Translations under genes and position numbers: made by a program
Notes under the pieces: model-generated
Told to the model about the DNA's origin: nothing
The model's input: the letters and a program-made list of their open reading frames with translations, nothing else
Databases searched by the model: none
Origin: a bacterium
Lineage (GTDB): Bacteria > Auribacterota > Tritonobacteria > UBA1439
DNA: 64,000 nucleotides
Assembly (NCBI GenBank): GCA_028716845.1
Contig: JAQUPF010000008.1
Span: forward strand, 1 to 64,000
Reading direction: 5' to 3'
Shown: in pieces, positions 48,100 through 55,675 of the stretch
How positions within the stretch are numbered: the first letter of the stretch is position 1
Layout of the letters: every line of letters begins with the position of its first letter

Positions 48100-48701
48100 C
48101 GCTCTTTCCGCCGCTGCCTGCGGGCGAACCGGACGATCGTCCACCCCCACGCGCAGAGGACGACGGCCGGGTCGAGGAGGTAGTCCCACAGGTTTGACGA
48201 CTCGAGGAGCCGGAGGCTGTATGCGGCCACGGCGACGACGGGGAAGAGCGCCGCGCGCCTGCGGCCCGAGGCCCAGGCCGCCGCCGAGAGGACGAGGAGG
48301 GCGGCGAGGAGGAGGACGGGGCCGTAGCCGAGCCGGTAGGCGTCGGGCGGCATGAGCCCCGACGCCGACGGGTAGAGGATCAGGCCGCCCGCCGCGACGG
48401 CGCCGAGAACGGCGGAGCGGTCGGGCCGCGGAAGGGAGCGCGTCCCCGAGAGCGCGCCCGCGAGGGCGCAGCCGAGGAGGAGGAGCGAGGTGACGCTCAG
48501 CTCGCCCGCGACGCCGAGGAGATACCCTGACAGCGGGATGGCGGCGGCGAGCGGGACGGCGAGGATGAGCGCGCGCGCGCGGCGCGTGCGCCTCGACGCG
48601 CGGAGCGCGGCCGCCGCCGCCGCGGCGGCGAGGAGCCAGAACTGGAGGAGGCCGTACGGGTGGACGGGGAACGGCGGTCTCACCGGAGTCCTCCCAGCCA
48701 T
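48096..48701 (-). CDS. Multi-pass membrane protein of unknown function
   Basis: A 201-residue protein with about five to six hydrophobic segments (LLQFWLLAAAAAAAALRAS, ALILAVPLAAAIPLSGYLLGV, LLLLGCALAGALSG, VLLLAALLVLSAAAWAS) and a C-terminal Arg/Lys-rich end (WTIVRFARRQRRKER). ATG 48701 is inside the end of the sialidase-like gene (22-bp overlap). It belongs to no family I can name; position between two secreted propeller genes suggests a helper of their export or anchoring. Confidence 0.65.
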   Translation of the reverse strand: MAGRTPVRPPFPVHPYGLLQFWLLAAAAAAAALRASRRTRRARALILAVPLAAAIPLSGYLLGVAGELSVTSLLLLGCALAGALSGTRSLPRPDRSAVLGAVAAGGLILYPSASGLMPPDAYRLGYGPVLLLAALLVLSAAAWASGRRRAALFPVVAVAAYSLRLLESSNLWDYLLDPAVVLCAWGWTIVRFARRQRRKER

Positions 48702-49819
48702 GACTCGTTGAAGCGGACGTGCCTGATCCGCTCCCTGTTCCACGAGTAGAGGAGGTGGTAGACGCCGCGTTCGTCCTGGATGAGGTACGGGTACGAGTGG
48801 CCGGTGATCCCCGGCTCCCCCTCCTCGAACCGGTACACCTCCTCCCAGGCGCGCCCGCGGTCGGTCGACCGGGCCAGGGCCAGGACGTCCCGGTCCACCT
48901 CGAGGGCGTTGTAGACGAGGAGGAACGTCCCGTCGCGGCCGCGCAGCCCCATGACGGCGGAGTCGGGGTTCGGGAGGCGCATGTTCCAGGGGGGGGTCCA
49001 TGAGCGGCCGCCGTCGGAGCTGTCCGACCGGAGGATCCGCCGGTGGGGCGTGCCGCTCTGGCGGAGGAAGGCGACGGCCCAGTGCGGCAGGCCGGGGACG
49101 ACGGACGGCTGGAGCGACGACCGCCCCCAGGATATCCGGACCTCGTCGAAAACGCGGCCGGAGGGATCGAGGCGGAGGAGGGCGCCGAACTTGCCGATCC
49201 CCTCCCGGTAGACGGGGAGGCCGAGGCCGCCGTCGGAGAAGAGGACCGGCGCGCAGCGGGCGAGCGTCCCCTTGTCGAAGAACGGGTTCGCCGGGATCCG
49301 TCGGGCCGGCGACCAGGTCAGGCCGCCGTCGCCGGAGACGCGGGCGTTCAGCGAGGCGCCGGACCAGCCGCCCGCGGAGACGCTCACGTAGAAGAGCCAG
49401 AGGCGCCCCGACGAGTCCCGGCCGAGGACGGCGTTCCCGACCTTCCGCACGGCTCGGCCGAGGTCCGCGGCCGTCCGGGCGGCGTCCGTCAGGACCCGCG
49501 GCTCCCCCCACTCCCCCGAGGCCGCGTCCCACCGCGCGCCGTAGATCGCGACGTCGGCCGCCCCCTCCCTCGACCCGCCGTACCAGGCGGCGAGGAGGCC
49601 GCCGTCCGTCTCGACGAGCGTGGGACAGTGGACGCTTCTCGTCAGCCCCTCGCCGGGGAGGAAGTCGGAACGGAGGAACGGCGTCGCCGACGGGACGGCC
49701 GGCCGCGGCGGCGGGACGGCGAACTCCCAGCGGGGAGCGCGCTGGAACGCCTCCTGGAGCGGCGGCAGGAAGACGGCCGCGAGGACCAGCAGGAAGACCC
49801 GCGTGGACACCCTCTCCAT
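48680..49819 (-). CDS. Secreted sialidase-family (BNR) protein
   Basis: A 379-residue protein with N-terminal signal/anchor VFLLVLAAVFLPPLQEAF. It has the exo-sialidase-like layout: RSVHCPTLVETDGGLLAAWYGGSREGAADVAIYGARWD, Asp-box SGDGGLTWSPAR and SSDGGRSWTPP, and GHSYPYLIQDERGVYHLLYSW near the end. This group is often annotated neuraminidase-like (DUF4185/BNR_2), but the Arg triad cannot be confirmed by eye, so glycan hydrolysis is uncertain. Confidence 0.75.
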   Translation of the reverse strand: MERVSTRVFLLVLAAVFLPPLQEAFQRAPRWEFAVPPPRPAVPSATPFLRSDFLPGEGLTRSVHCPTLVETDGGLLAAWYGGSREGAADVAIYGARWDAASGEWGEPRVLTDAARTAADLGRAVRKVGNAVLGRDSSGRLWLFYVSVSAGGWSGASLNARVSGDGGLTWSPARRIPANPFFDKGTLARCAPVLFSDGGLGLPVYREGIGKFGALLRLDPSGRVFDEVRISWGRSSLQPSVVPGLPHWAVAFLRQSGTPHRRILRSDSSDGGRSWTPPWNMRLPNPDSAVMGLRGRDGTFLLVYNALEVDRDVLALARSTDRGRAWEEVYRFEEGEPGITGHSYPYLIQDERGVYHLLYSWNRERIRHVRFNESWLGGLR

Positions 49820-49841
49820 CCGCCCCTCCGCGCCGACGCCG

Positions 49842-50303
49842 TCAGCGCACGAACGCCTCGGGCCGCCGGGCCGCGGCGTCGTCGATCCGCTCGAGATGGT
49901 GCTCGAGGACGTCCATCCCGCCGATCTCCGCCCGCGAGAAGAAGCCGCAGGCAGTCGTCTCGCCGCTCGTCGCGAGCGCGCCGCCGACCGCCTCCGCCTC
50001 GAAGCTCAGGACGACCATCTGGAAGCGGTCGCCGCCGGCGTACTCGACGACGCGGTCGGGGCTGCCGTACACGCCGATGAGGCGCCCGACCCGCACCTCG
50101 AGGCCGGTCTCCTCCCGCACCTCGCGGGCGCACGACTCCTCGACGCCCTCACCCGCCTCCATGTGGCCGCCCGGCAGGCACCACCGGCCGTTGTCGGACC
50201 GGCGGGTGAGGAGCACCTTCCCGCACCGGTCGAAGATCACGGCCGACGTGCAGAGGCACAGCGCGCCGGTCGCGCCGATCCGCTCGCCATGGAGGATTCT
50301 CAC
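49842..50303 (-). CDS. Nudix hydrolase
   Basis: A 153-residue protein with a complete Nudix box, GGHMEAGEGVEESCAREVREETGLEV (residues about 45-70, GX5EX7REUXEEXGU). RRSDNGRWCLPGG upstream is typical of the MutT/ADP-ribose group. Substrate undetermined. The start is GTG 50303; a TGC-TATAAT extended -10 sits only 8 bases upstream, so the message may be leaderless. Confidence 0.9.
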   Translation of the reverse strand: MRILHGERIGATGALCLCTSAVIFDRCGKVLLTRRSDNGRWCLPGGHMEAGEGVEESCAREVREETGLEVRVGRLIGVYGSPDRVVEYAGGDRFQMVVLSFEAEAVGGALATSGETTACGFFSRAEIGGMDVLEHHLERIDDAAARRPEAFVR

Positions 50304-50311
50304 GGTGCCGG

Positions 50312-50320
50312 ATTATAGCA
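50312..50320 (-). promoter_or_regulatory. Extended -10 promoter of the Nudix gene
   Basis: Reverse strand TGCTATAAT, i.e. TGn plus a perfect TATAAT (50317-50312). The -35 is poor. The transcription start would fall within 0-3 bases of the GTG start codon. Confidence 0.5.
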
Positions 50321-50344
50321 TGTCCCCTCGGCCGGCGCAGTAGG

Positions 50345-50535
50345 GCCGGCGTGGCTCAAAGAACCAATCCACCGCGGATCAACGCGGATCGGACCACAGT
50401 TCAAAGCTGCGGTTGAATCCTGGATAATCCGCGTCAATCCGCGGCAAGAACCCTGTAGCTGCTGCAATCCAATCCGTGACAATCCGTCAATGATCCGTGG
50501 AGATCGGTGGCTATTGGTGCATGGTTCCGCCGCGC
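50345..50535 (+). repeat. Dispersed intergenic repeat, copy R9
   Basis: AAAGAACCAATCCACCGCGG, GATCAACGCGGATCGGACCA, CAGTTCAAAGCTGCGGTTGA and a run ending AATGATCCGTGGAGATCGGT. The TTGAAAGTC core is shortened. No gene is seen between 50304 and 50618. Confidence 0.75.
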
Positions 50536-50536
50536 C

Positions 50537-50565
50537 TTGACACCGCCATGGGCCTGTACTACTAT
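50537..50565 (+). promoter_or_regulatory. Sigma-70-like promoter of the lipoprotein/HDAC operon
   Basis: Perfect TTGACA (50537-50542) and TACTAT (50560-50565) with 17-bp spacing, giving a leader of about 47 bases before ATG 50619. One of the clearest promoters in the window. Confidence 0.75.
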
Positions 50566-50618
50566 GGGCCAGCGGTGCGCCGCGCGCCTGCGGCCGCCCG
50601 CCACAGGGGGGGACAAAC

Positions 50619-51224
50619 ATGACGCGCGCAATCCTGGGTGCCCTCATCTGCGCCGCCGCCGTCTCCGCCGGCTGCGCCGGCGTCACCACCGGGCGCTTCA
50701 GCCGGTCGGACCGCGGCAGGGTGGTGGAACGCATCGCCGTCGTCGCCCGCGACCAGACGAGGGCCGACCGGTACCAGATGTGGATGTGGGCGAAGCGGCG
50801 GCCGCGCGTCGTGCCGGTGGACAACTCCTCCGACGTCATCGCCGCCTCCCTCGCCGCGAAGACCGACCGGCGGATCATCCGGCCCGAGCTCACGGCGGAC
50901 GCCCTCCGAAGGCTCAACCTCGAGAACGCCGATGTGCTCAGCGCCGACAATGTCGTGGCGCTCGGCGCCGCCGTCGGCGCGGACGCGGTCCTCCTGTCGG
51001 ACGTCTCCTTCTACCTCCAGAATTATCTCTTCTACAAGACGTTCGGCCTGGTCGAGATCACCATGCGGCTCGTGTCGGCGAGCGACGGGGCCCTCCTCTG
51101 GGCCTCGAAGGGGAAGAACTTCGCCCTCTTCATCACCACCGACAGCGCCCTCGACAAGGTCCGTGAGAAGATGCTCGTGGAGCTCGCCGCCAAGCTGGAG
51201 GCGGACAGGGCGCTGGGCATGTGA
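50619..51224 (+). CDS. Lipoprotein of unknown function
   Basis: A 201-residue protein with signal peptide MTRAILGALICAAAVSAGC and lipobox VSAGC (Cys19). The mature part has LGAAVGADAVLLSDVSFYLQNYLFYKTFGLVEITMRLVSASDGALLWASKGKN, the alternating pattern of periplasmic/outer-membrane accessory lipoproteins related to CsgG/LptE-like or DUF799 folds; no firm family. GGGGGGA lies before the start. The next coding frame follows with a likely frameshift (see the deacetylase entry). Confidence 0.75.
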   Translation: MTRAILGALICAAAVSAGCAGVTTGRFSRSDRGRVVERIAVVARDQTRADRYQMWMWAKRRPRVVPVDNSSDVIAASLAAKTDRRIIRPELTADALRRLNLENADVLSADNVVALGAAVGADAVLLSDVSFYLQNYLFYKTFGLVEITMRLVSASDGALLWASKGKNFALFITTDSALDKVREKMLVELAAKLEADRALGM

Positions 51225-51315
51225 CGGAGGGGCGCGGCTCGCCCTCCTCGCCCTCCCGCTCGCGGCCGCCGCGCTCGCGTCCGCGGGCGGCTGCGGGTCG
51301 CCGCCCCGTCCCCCG

Positions 51316-52275
51316 ATGGACACCGCGCGCACCGGATTCGTCTACAGCGACGCCTTCCTCGGCCACGACGCCGGCCCCGGGCACCCCGAGCGTCCCGAGC
51401 GCCTCCGGGCGATCCTCGACGCGCTCGACCGGGCGGGCCTCCGCGAATCGCTCGTCCCGATCGAGCCCTTCCCCGCAACCGACGCGGCCCTCGCCCGCGT
51501 CCACGACCGCCGGCACATCGAGCGGGTCCGGCGGGCCTGCGAGCGCGCCCCGTCCCGCCTCGACGAGGACACCGCCGTGAGCCCCGGCTCCCTCGAGGCG
51601 GCGCTCCTCGCCGCCGGGGGGGCGATGGCGGCCGTCGACGCGGTCGCGGAGGGGAGGGTCCGGAACGCCTTCTGCGCCGTCCGGCCGCCGGGCCACCACG
51701 CCACGCGCGACCGGGCGATGGGCTTCTGCCTCCTCAACAACGTCGCCGTCGCCGCCCGCCACGCGCAGGACCGGCACGGCCTCCGGCGCGTCCTCATCGT
51801 GGACTGGGACGCCCACCACGGGAACGGGACGCAGGACATCTTCTGCGGCGACCCGTCCGTCCTCTACTTCAGCACGCACCAGTACCCCTGCTACCCGGGG
51901 ACCGGCGCGGCGCGGGAGCGCGGGAAGGGGGCCGGCGAGGGGACGACCGTGAACGTGCCGATGCCGCCGGGGAGCGGCGACGCCGAGTTCCGGAGGGCGT
52001 TTGAGGAGGTCCTCGTGCCGGCCGCGGACGCCTTCGGGCCCGACATCGTCCTCGTCTCCGCCGGCTTCGACGCCCACGAGGCGGATCCGCTCGTCTCCCT
52101 CGGCGTGACGACGGAGGGCTTCGCGGCGCTGACGGCGATCGTCCGCGGCATCGCCGGGCGCCACTGCGCGGGGCGGCTCGTCTCCGTCCTCGAGGGCGGC
52201 TACGACCTGCGGAACCTCGGCGACTCGGCGGCGGCGCACGTCCGGGAGCTCATGCGGCAGGAGGAGGGGCGGTGA
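51316..52275 (+). CDS. Histone deacetylase-family amidohydrolase
   Basis: A 319-residue enzyme of the arginase/deacetylase fold: YSDAFLGHDAGPGHPERPERL, VRPPGHHATRDRAMGFCLLNN (the HH catalytic pair), VLIVDWDAHHGNGTQDIF (zinc Asp and His) and VLVSAGFDAHEADPLV (second zinc Asp), ending EGGYDLRNLG. Bacterial members deacetylate acetylpolyamines, acetoin-pathway or other amides. The first ATG is 51316, but the same frame upstream encodes a lipoprotein-like leader (LALLALPLAAAALASAGGC) with no start codon. GTG 51221 would supply one if a single base were missing from the G-run near 51226-51231. Confidence 0.88.
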   Translation: MDTARTGFVYSDAFLGHDAGPGHPERPERLRAILDALDRAGLRESLVPIEPFPATDAALARVHDRRHIERVRRACERAPSRLDEDTAVSPGSLEAALLAAGGAMAAVDAVAEGRVRNAFCAVRPPGHHATRDRAMGFCLLNNVAVAARHAQDRHGLRRVLIVDWDAHHGNGTQDIFCGDPSVLYFSTHQYPCYPGTGAARERGKGAGEGTTVNVPMPPGSGDAEFRRAFEEVLVPAADAFGPDIVLVSAGFDAHEADPLVSLGVTTEGFAALTAIVRGIAGRHCAGRLVSVLEGGYDLRNLGDSAAAHVRELMRQEEGR

Positions 52276-52523
52276 TGGAGATATCGGGACGGAGGACGCG
52301 GACGGTCGCGGCGGCGCTCGCGCTCGCCTCGGCGCTCCCGCTCGCCGGCGGCTGCGAGCAGCGGATCATCCGGAAGGAGGAGCAGCCGTTCATGGAATGG
52401 GCGGAGAAGAACTGGAAGAAGCTCACGCCGCGGCAGCAGGCCGACTACTACGAGATGATCGAGAAGCAGAAGGAGCGGGCCCGTCGCGAGGCGGAGCGGG
52501 CGTCCCGCAAGCCCGCCGGCTGA
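52275..52523 (+). CDS. Small lipoprotein (82 aa)
   Basis: Signal peptide with lipobox LAGGC (Cys near residue 27) and a short, very charged helical mature part (WAEKNWKKLTPRQQADYYEMIEKQKERARREAERASRK). ATG 52275 overlaps the deacetylase stop by 1 bp; GTG 52272 is an alternative. Function unknown; third gene of the operon starting at 50619. Confidence 0.75.
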   Translation: MEISGRRTRTVAAALALASALPLAGGCEQRIIRKEEQPFMEWAEKNWKKLTPRQQADYYEMIEKQKERARREAERASRKPAG

Positions 52524-52552
52524 TTGCATTCCCGCCCCCGACCGCCTATACT
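52524..52552 (+). promoter_or_regulatory. Promoter of tRNA-Pro
   Basis: TTGCAT (52524-52529) and TATACT (52547-52552), spacing 17 bp, 8 bp before the tRNA. Confidence 0.65.
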
Positions 52553-52560
52553 GTCACCGT

Positions 52561-52636
52561 CGGGGCGTGGCGCAGCCGGAAGCGCGTCTGGTTTGGGACC
52601 AGAAGGTCGGCGGTTCGAATCCGCCCGCCCCGACCA
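52561..52636 (+). tRNA. tRNA-Pro(TGG)
   Basis: Acceptor arms CGGGGCG/CGCCCCG, anticodon stem TCTGG/CCAGA with loop TTTGGGA (TGG at 52594-52596), T-arm GGCGG-TTCGAAT-CCGCC, encoded CCA. The C1 at the 5' end of the acceptor is typical of tRNA-Pro. Confidence 0.95.
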
Positions 52637-52685
52637 GCACCACCGTTGATCGTTGATCGTTTCTCGGGATGGCGGCCGCAGGGCG

Positions 52686-53282
52686 TCACTCCTTCAGGGC
52701 GATCACCAGGTAGGTCCCCGGCCGGTCGACGAGGCGCAGCGGCCTGAATCCCGCCGCCCGGAGCGGCGTCCCCATCGCCGGCGCCGGGGCCATGACATCC
52801 TTCGAGACGGCGCCCCCCGCCCGTTTGTGGATCTCGTTGATCTCGGCGCTGCCGAGCGGGTGGGCGATGACCAGGCGTCCCCCCGCCCTGAGAATCCGCC
52901 GGATCTCGCCGAGCGCCCGCCCCGCCTCGAAGTGGGGGAAGGCGCAGTAGCAGACGACCGCGTCGAATGAGCCGTCCGCGCACGGGATCTCCTCCGCCCG
53001 CGCCTGGACGAACCCCGCCCCCCGCAGCCCCCGCTTCCGCGACGCCTCCCGGAGCATCCCCGCGGAGAAATCGGCGCAGACGACCCTCCCGCCCGCGCCC
53101 GCGGCCCGCAGCAGGAGCGGCGTCGCCCGCCCGGTCCCGCAGCCGAGGTCGAGGACCGTGTCGCCGGCGCGGAGGCCGAATCGGCCGACCAGGCCGTCGA
53201 GCCGTCCCTGTTCCGCGGCGCCGTGGCGCATCGCGTCCCACCGCTCCGCCTGCCGGTCGAAGAACTCCATCTTCCCCCTCAT
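52686..53282 (-). CDS. Class I SAM-dependent methyltransferase, last gene of the TonB operon
   Basis: A 198-residue Methyltransf_11-type enzyme: VLDLGCGTGRATPLLL (motif I), VVCADFSAGML, AEEIPCADGSFDAVVCYCAFPHFEAGRAL and ILRAGGRLVIAHPLG. It overlaps the permease stop by 4 bp, so it is translated as part of the uptake operon, perhaps modifying the imported ligand. ATG 53270 is an alternative start. Confidence 0.82.
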   Translation of the reverse strand: MRGKMEFFDRQAERWDAMRHGAAEQGRLDGLVGRFGLRAGDTVLDLGCGTGRATPLLLRAAGAGGRVVCADFSAGMLREASRKRGLRGAGFVQARAEEIPCADGSFDAVVCYCAFPHFEAGRALGEIRRILRAGGRLVIAHPLGSAEINEIHKRAGGAVSKDVMAPAPAMGTPLRAAGFRPLRLVDRPGTYLVIALKE

Positions 53283-54085
53283 CGCGCGGCCCTCTTCGGC
53301 GAGCAGAGGATGCAGATTCCGAAGATGGCGCTCGAGGCGAGGATGATCACGGCGCCCGAGGGCAGGTTCAGCCAGTAGGACGCGGTCAGCCCCAGGAGGC
53401 AGGACGCGATCGCGAAGAGGGCCGAGAGGAGGAACATCCGCCGGAGGCTGTAGGTGAGCTGGCAGGCGGCGGCCGGCGGGTTGTAGATCAGGCCGAAGAC
53501 CAGGAGGCCGCCGATCGTGTTGAGCGTGAGGGCGATGACCACGCCGGTCACGAGAAAGACGCCGTACAGCATCGCCTTCTCGGGGATCCCCGCCGCGGCG
53601 GCCGATTCCCGGTGGAAGGCGATGGCCTGGATCTCCTTGAAGAAGAGGACGATCCCGGCGACGAGGAGGACGGCGACGGCCGCCATCAGCCGGATGTCGG
53701 CCGCCGAAACGGCCAGGATGTTCCCCCAGAAGAGGCCCAGCGCCTCCGTCCGCGGCCCCTCGAGCATCCCGAGGCCGAGGAAGGCGAGGCCGATCGTGAC
53801 GGAGAAGAGGATGCCGATCGAGAGTTCCGGGTGGATCCCCGCCCTGTCCGCGAACGGCCCCAGCGCCCCCGCGCAGACTGCGCAGAGGAGGATGCCGCAG
53901 GCGAGGGGGCTCACGCCGGCGAGGAGGCCGAGGACCGCGCCGGCGAAGGCCGCATGCGACATGGCGACGCTCAGGAAAGGGATGCGGAGCGTCACGATGA
54001 ACACGCCCACGAGGCCGCAGCCGAGCCCGCCGAGGAGCGCGGCCGCGAGGGCGTGCCGCATGAACTCATACTGCAGCGGTCCCAT
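53279..54085 (-). CDS. ABC-3 (ZnuB/TroC-like) membrane permease
   Basis: A 268-residue protein with about eight membrane helices and the ABC-3 family features: LRIPFLSVAMSHAAFAGAVLGLL near the N-terminus and GIPEKAMLYGVFLVTGVVIALTLNTIGGLLVFGLIYNPPAAA for the coupling region. Relatives carry Zn2+, Mn2+ or Fe. It overlaps the ATPase gene by 20 bp. Confidence 0.88.
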   Translation of the reverse strand: MGPLQYEFMRHALAAALLGGLGCGLVGVFIVTLRIPFLSVAMSHAAFAGAVLGLLAGVSPLACGILLCAVCAGALGPFADRAGIHPELSIGILFSVTIGLAFLGLGMLEGPRTEALGLFWGNILAVSAADIRLMAAVAVLLVAGIVLFFKEIQAIAFHRESAAAAGIPEKAMLYGVFLVTGVVIALTLNTIGGLLVFGLIYNPPAAACQLTYSLRRMFLLSALFAIASCLLGLTASYWLNLPSGAVIILASSAIFGICILCSPKRAAR

Positions 54086-54872
54086 TCCCCCCTCCCGGGA
54101 ACACGGCCACCCTCCCGTCCACCACCACCGTCCGCACCGGGCATCCGTAGAGGGCGGCGAGCGTCCCCTCGTCGAGCGCGCCGGCCCGCGGGCCGTCGTA
54201 CGCGATCCGGCCGTCCTTCATGAGGAGGAACCGTGAGCAGCACGGCGGGAGGTGGCTGATGAAATGCGTCACGAACAGGACCGTCAGCCCGCCCGCGCCG
54301 TGGACGCGCTCCACGAGGCGGCCGATCTCCGCCTGCGCGGCGATGTCCAGGTCGGAGGTCGGCTCGTCGAGCATGAGCATCGCGGGATCCTGCGCCATCG
54401 CCCGCGCGATCCCCATCTTCCGCCGCTCCCCCCCGGAGAGATGGCCGACGGGCCTCCCGAGCAGGTCGCCGAGGCCGGTGCGGCGCGAGACCTCCTCGAT
54501 CTTCATCCGGTCCTCCCGCGAGGGGCGCCTGAAGAACCGTATCATCGGCCACCTGCCCATCATGACGACCTCCCGGACGGTCGCGGGGAACGCCGGGTCG
54601 TAGTCGCAGTGCTGCGGCAGGTAGCCGATCCGGCGGCGCGCCTCCCGCAGGTGCCTTCCCGACAGCGGCCGCCCGAACAGCTCCACCGAGCCGGCGGTCG
54701 GCGCGACGAGGCCGTTGAGCAGGCGGAGGAGCGTCGACTTGCCGGAGCCGTTCGGACCGGCGACGCCCACGAACTCGTTCCGCCGGATGGAGAGCGAGAT
54801 ATCGCTGAGGGCGCGGCGGTGCCGGAATGCCACGCTCACTCCCCTGAGGTCGGCGACCGCCTCGCCTCCCAT
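54066..54872 (-). CDS. ABC transporter ATPase (ZnuC/TroB-like)
   Basis: A 268-residue ATPase: Walker A GPNGSGKST, Q-loop YLPQHCDYDPAFPATVREVVMMGRW (as in metal-ion importers), signature LSGGERRK, Walker B MLMLDEPTSDLD, switch His in VTHFISHL. ATG 54872 is taken because the upstream frame is the binding-protein gene out of phase. Overlaps: 37 bp with the binding-protein gene, 20 bp with the permease. Confidence 0.9.
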   Translation of the reverse strand: MGGEAVADLRGVSVAFRHRRALSDISLSIRRNEFVGVAGPNGSGKSTLLRLLNGLVAPTAGSVELFGRPLSGRHLREARRRIGYLPQHCDYDPAFPATVREVVMMGRWPMIRFFRRPSREDRMKIEEVSRRTGLGDLLGRPVGHLSGGERRKMGIARAMAQDPAMLMLDEPTSDLDIAAQAEIGRLVERVHGAGGLTVLFVTHFISHLPPCCSRFLLMKDGRIAYDGPRAGALDEGTLAALYGCPVRTVVVDGRVAVFPGGGNGTAAV

Positions 54873-55675
54873 GCCTTCACCCCCTCGATGACCAGCTCCG
54901 CGTTCCGCCTGAGGGTCTCCACGTACCCGTCGCGTTCGGGGAAGAAGCGGAGAACGACATGCCCCGCCCCGGTTTCCCTCGCGATCGGGAGGCCCGTATC
55001 GGAGCCGCTCTGCGCGTTGTCCGCGACAAGCGCCACCTCCATCCGCTTCGCCCGCTCGATGTGCCCGGCCATCTTCCGGGGGGTCATCTCCTCCGGGATG
55101 CCGTACGCGAGGATCCTCCGGAACCCCATCCACCGGAAGAAGGGCTCGAGCCGCACGGACACCGCGACCGGGACCTCCCGCACGCCGAGCGTCTCGGCGG
55201 CGCCCGTGATCTCCCGACCGGCCGCGCCGAGCTCCTCCAGGTAGGCCCCCAGCCGCTCCCGGAAGAACGCCCCCCATTCGGGCCTCATCTCCGCGAACGC
55301 CTCCGCAACCAATCGCGCGGCCTCCGCCTGGCCGGGGGGGATCATGTCGTTCTCGGCCGGCCGGACAGCCAGGTCGCGTACCCGCCGGGGCAGCGCGCGG
55401 GGCAGGAACGACTCGAAGCCGTGCCGGAGCAGCAGGTCGCACTCCTCGATGCTCCTCGCCTCGGACGGCTTCATGTCGAAGTGCCCCGGGCACGCGCCGG
55501 GCGGCACCATGACCGTCACGCGGACCCGCTCGCCGCCCACGCGCGAGGCGGCGCACCCCAGGAGCGAGGTCGTGGCCGCCACCCGGAGCTCCTCCCCGGC
55601 GGCGGCGACGCCGCACAGGAGCAACGCGGCGGCGGCGGCGAGGCGCAGGCAGGCGAGCGGCGGTCTAGAAGTCAA
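54836..55675 (-). CDS. TroA/ZnuA-like binding protein lacking most metal ligands
   Basis: A 279-residue exported protein (signal peptide LRLAAAAALLLCGVAAAGEE) with the cluster A-I binding-protein layout: RVAATTSLLGCAASRVGG, GACPGHFDMKPSEARSI (first His kept), then ENDMIPPGQAEAARLVAEAF where NPHxWLDP is expected, VSVRLEPFFRWMGF where SHxAFGYF is expected, and VADNAQSGSDTGLPIARETGAGHVV. So two of the usual His ligands appear to be missing, and a Zn2+/Mn2+ site of the normal type cannot form. The cargo may be a chelate or another metal. Confidence 0.75.
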   Translation of the reverse strand: MTSRPPLACLRLAAAAALLLCGVAAAGEELRVAATTSLLGCAASRVGGERVRVTVMVPPGACPGHFDMKPSEARSIEECDLLLRHGFESFLPRALPRRVRDLAVRPAENDMIPPGQAEAARLVAEAFAEMRPEWGAFFRERLGAYLEELGAAGREITGAAETLGVREVPVAVSVRLEPFFRWMGFRRILAYGIPEEMTPRKMAGHIERAKRMEVALVADNAQSGSDTGLPIARETGAGHVVLRFFPERDGYVETLRRNAELVIEGVKAWEARRSPTSGE

